Virus record (IMG/VR): IMGVR_UViG_3300006870_000094
Span: 1 to 23,373 of that record
Strand: one strand, 5' to 3'
Length of the DNA stretch: 23,373 nt
From: a virus
This document shows, in pieces, positions 20,886 through 23,373 of the stretch. The notes beneath the pieces are model-generated. The model was given only the letters and a program-made list of their open reading frames with translations. It was not told the DNA's origin and searched no databases. Numbering within the stretch: position 1 is the first letter of the stretch; every line of letters starts with the position of its first letter. Position numbers and translations under genes: made by a program.

Positions 20886-23373
20886 ATGTCCGATATTATA
20901 ATTAATCCGGTTACGCGACGAGTACAGTTCACAGGCAATACTGGAACTGGCCCTTTTGCGTTCTCGTTTAACATTCTTACAAATACCGATATCGCTGTTT
21001 ATAAGAATACAACCTTACTAACTTTGACTGCCAATTACACAGTAAGCATTAATGCAAATGGCACTGGATCAGTTACTTTAGGCTCTGCGCTCATATCATC
21101 CGATGTTCTTACAATTATTGGCGGCAGAGAATTATCCAGAACAACTGACTTTGTTACGGCTGGTGATCTCTTAGCGTCGAGCCTAAACGAACAACTTGAT
21201 AGCAACGTAATTATGACGCAGCAGCTTGATGAAAAGCTGGGCCGTGGTTTGTTTGTTAATCCTGGCGATGTGTTTACTGATCTTGAGCTGCCGTTAAAAG
21301 ATGATCGTAAAGGTAAGGTTCTGGGATTTAATGCGACAAGCGGTGATCCAGAGCCAGGCCCAGAGATTGCCGATGTCGATTCACTAGCAAATATCTCTGC
21401 TGACATTAAGACTTTAGCGGATATTCAAGACGGTACGGTTGCCACTAATGCGATTACAAACGTCAACACGATCCGCGCAAATGTAACCACAGTATCGGGG
21501 ATATCTGGTAATGTTACTACGGTTGCGGGAAACACCACTAATATTAACTCGGTTGCAACAGATTTAAGTGGATCTGACACGATTGGAACGGTGGCGGGAT
21601 CGATTGGCAATGTAAACCTTACCGGTGGGTCTATCTCTAATGTCAATACTGTTGCGGGTTCTATTGCGAATGTTAATACAACCGCAACAAATATATCGAA
21701 TGTTAATGCTGTCGGGGGCATATCAGCCAATGTCACAACGGTTGCAGGTATAAGCTCTGATGTTACGACCGTTGCAGCGGATGGCACAGATATTGGTGTG
21801 GTTGCTGGTGGCATATCTAATGTTAATACGGTTGCCACTAATATTTCTTCTGTAAACACAAACGCAACAAATATTACTGCAATTCAAAATGCTTCTGCCA
21901 ATGCAGCAACGGCAACGACTAAGGCAACGGAAGCGGCAACAAGCGCAAGCACTGCAACAACCCAAGCCGGTATAGCAACGACTAAGGCAAGTGAGGCATC
22001 TACTTCTAAGGTTGCGGCCGAAGCTGCTAAGGTTGCTGCTGAGGCTGCGCTTGATGAGTTTACAGATATTTATCTTGGGGCCAAAGCTTCAGACCCCACG
22101 ACAGATAATGATGGGAATGCCCTGACTGCTGGGGATCAATACTTTAACACCACAATAAACGCATTGAAGATTTATAACGGATCTGCGTGGCAGGCTGCTG
22201 CGATTGATAGCTCTGGTTTCGTTCAGACAACTGGCGATACCATGACTGGTGCTTTAACTATCAATAGCAACCTGTCAGTCGATGGCGGCACGATCAAGCT
22301 GGACGGGAATTATCCTACTGGTACAAACAACGTGGCGTTGGGTAATGCTACGTTGGATAGTGGTTCGCTGAGTGGCGGTTATAATACTGCTGTAGGCTCT
22401 GATGTATTGTCTGACGCCACATCTGGTAACAGTAATACCGCAATGGGTTATCAATCATTAAGGTATGCAACAACAGCGGTAGGAAATGTGTCGATCGGTG
22501 TGAACGCAATGCGTGACACGACATCTGGCGGCAGTAATATTGCAGTTGGTCAAGATGCCCTGCGCTCCAACACCACCGCCAGCAACAATACTGCAGTAGG
22601 GTATCAGTCGGGGTATAGTAATACTACTGGGACTGGTAATAACTTTATTGGTAAATCCGCTGGGTATGCAAACACTACAGCGTCATACAACACTGCTTTG
22701 GGCCATACAGCCTTACAAGATAATACAACTGGGGCATCTAATGTAGCTATTGGCGGTTTTTCTTTAGGTAATAATACGACAGCTTCTTATAATACTGCCG
22801 TGGGCATGAACACTTTAGCAGCCAATACAACAGGTGCAGAGTTAGTTGCAATGGGTGAAGGGGCTTTAGAAAGAAATAGCACAGGTAACTACAACGTAGC
22901 CGTTGGTCGTGATGCGTTGACTTTCAACACCACCGCCAGCAACAACACGGCGGTTGGATATCAGGCGGGTTATAGTAATACTACTGGTAACTCTAACTCT
23001 TTTGTTGGGTATCAATCATTTGACAGCAACACAACAGGTTCAAGCAACGTAGCCTTGGGTTACCAAGCTGGGCAGGCTAACACTACTGGCAACTCTCTTG
23101 TTTTCATTGGGAGGCGTGCTGGTTATAGTAACACAACCGCAATTGAAAATATCGGTATTGGTCAGTCTAGCTTACATACTAATACCACGGGTACTGCTAA
23201 CACTTCTATTGGGCATCAAGCCCTCTACTCAAACACCACCGCCAGCAACAACACTGCTGTTGGGTGGAAAGCTGGGTATGCTAATACTACAGGTACTCTT
23301 ACCGCTATCGGAAGAACTGCGCTGGAAAACAATACCACTGGGGTAGACAATACGGCTACTGGTAGAGCCACTA
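20886..23373 (+). CDS. Tail fibre protein (3' partial)
   Basis: The frame is open from ATG 20886 to the window edge (829 codons seen). Residues 1-130 resemble the T7 gp17 N-terminal domain that attaches the fibre to the tail: VQFTGNTGTGPFAFSFNIL, then TANYTVSINANGTGSVTL and GDLLASSLNEQLDSNVIMTQ. Residues 189-332 hold repeats of the form (I/S)xNVNTVAG/ATN. Residues 333-390 are an Ala/Thr/Ser/Lys-rich helix. Residues 396-438 form a small beta module (YLGAKASDPTTDNDGNALTA to the motif KIYNGSAWQAA) common in environmental phage fibres. From about 482 on there are some 20 units of 17 residues (AxGxxALxxNTTGxxNT), like a YadA-type beta-roll. The distal receptor-binding and any chaperone domain lie beyond the window. 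Confidence 0.9.
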   Translation, partial: MSDIIINPVTRRVQFTGNTGTGPFAFSFNILTNTDIAVYKNTTLLTLTANYTVSINANGTGSVTLGSALISSDVLTIIGGRELSRTTDFVTAGDLLASSLNEQLDSNVIMTQQLDEKLGRGLFVNPGDVFTDLELPLKDDRKGKVLGFNATSGDPEPGPEIADVDSLANISADIKTLADIQDGTVATNAITNVNTIRANVTTVSGISGNVTTVAGNTTNINSVATDLSGSDTIGTVAGSIGNVNLTGGSISNVNTVAGSIANVNTTATNISNVNAVGGISANVTTVAGISSDVTTVAADGTDIGVVAGGISNVNTVATNISSVNTNATNITAIQNASANAATATTKATEAATSASTATTQAGIATTKASEASTSKVAAEAAKVAAEAALDEFTDIYLGAKASDPTTDNDGNALTAGDQYFNTTINALKIYNGSAWQAAAIDSSGFVQTTGDTMTGALTINSNLSVDGGTIKLDGNYPTGTNNVALGNATLDSGSLSGGYNTAVGSDVLSDATSGNSNTAMGYQSLRYATTAVGNVSIGVNAMRDTTSGGSNIAVGQDALRSNTTASNNTAVGYQSGYSNTTGTGNNFIGKSAGYANTTASYNTALGHTALQDNTTGASNVAIGGFSLGNNTTASYNTAVGMNTLAANTTGAELVAMGEGALERNSTGNYNVAVGRDALTFNTTASNNTAVGYQAGYSNTTGNSNSFVGYQSFDSNTTGSSNVALGYQAGQANTTGNSLVFIGRRAGYSNTTAIENIGIGQSSLHTNTTGTANTSIGHQALYSNTTASNNTAVGWKAGYANTTGTLTAIGRTALENNTTGVDNTATGRAT
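22330..23373 (+). repeat. 51-base tandem repeat array in the fibre gene
   Basis: About 20 imperfect units of 51 bases (17 codons) run to the window edge; two units deviate, one being a codon longer and one a codon shorter. Protein consensus is A-V/I-G-x-x-A-L/G-x-x-N-T-T-G/A-x-x-N-T. Some units are nearly identical in DNA. An exact 20-base word encoding the NTTASNN part recurs at 22569, 22926 and 23232, spaced 357 and 306 bases, that is 7 and 6 units. A 17-base word (TATAGTAATACTACTGG) recurs at 22614 and 22971, again 7 units apart. Confidence 0.85.

Noticed and set aside
21425-21859. Reverse-strand open frame of 144 codons with repetitive Thr/Val/Ala content
   Set aside because: It is the complement of the repetitive fibre shaft; the repeats come from the fibre gene on the + strand.
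22330-23373. CRISPR-like or intergenic tandem array
   Set aside because: The repeats are in frame, 51 bases each with no unique spacers, and encode a regular 17-residue protein repeat.
1-23373. Integrase, attachment sites, transposons, toxin-antitoxin or defence systems
   Set aside because: None of the supported genes shows such motifs, and no terminal inverted repeats or target-site duplications were seen by eye.

Overview
The window is the replication-to-tail-fibre segment of a tailed, podovirus-type bacteriophage genome (or a prophage of one). Every supported gene is on the + strand, and genes are packed with ATGA, TGATG or TAATG overlaps. The virion genes follow the T7 order: terminase, portal (gp8-like), scaffold (gp9-like), major capsid (gp10-like), tail tubular proteins A and B (gp11/gp12-like), internal virion proteins (gp14-, gp15- and gp16-like) and a tail fibre with a gp17-like N-terminus. 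The 17-residue NTTG-type fibre repeats and several very small basic proteins are, to my recollection, common in aquatic environmental phages. The host cannot be named from the sequence.

Layout. 1-1843: a coupled three-gene replication block. Its first gene, cut by the left edge, is a winged-helix initiator of the lambda O type whose linker carries iteron-like C-tract repeats next to an AT-rich repeat block. It is followed by an unrecognised protein and a second winged-helix protein. 1844-2099: a C/A-rich junction with no certain gene. 2100-3467: small genes, several basic, ending with a 79-residue protein with an SSB-like C-terminal tail. 3467-5402: small and large terminase subunits. 5402-6906: a GNAT-fold protein resembling T7 gp13, then four small, mostly basic proteins. 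6911-9490: portal, a Bbp19-like small protein and scaffold. 9491-9659: a non-coding leader with strong folding potential. 9660-10745: major capsid protein and a small capsid-proximal protein, closed by a terminator hairpin. 10800-20824: tail tubular A and B and four internal virion proteins, the gp16-like one apparently split over two coupled genes. 20825-20885: a promoter-like gap. 20886-end: the tail fibre, cut by the right edge.

How it works together. The left block would start genome replication. The terminase packages DNA through the portal into a scaffold-assembled capsid. The tubular proteins form the short tail, the internal proteins are ejected to build the DNA channel, and the fibre binds the host. 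No phage RNA polymerase, DNA polymerase, integrase, repressor or lysis gene is visible here.

The most interesting points are the candidate origin inside the initiator gene, with its mutually compensating frame shifts in C-tracts; the sharp strand-composition switch near position 2100, suggesting that lambda-like replication was joined to T7-like morphogenesis; and the structured leader of the capsid gene, whose last hairpin can pair with the ribosome-binding site.
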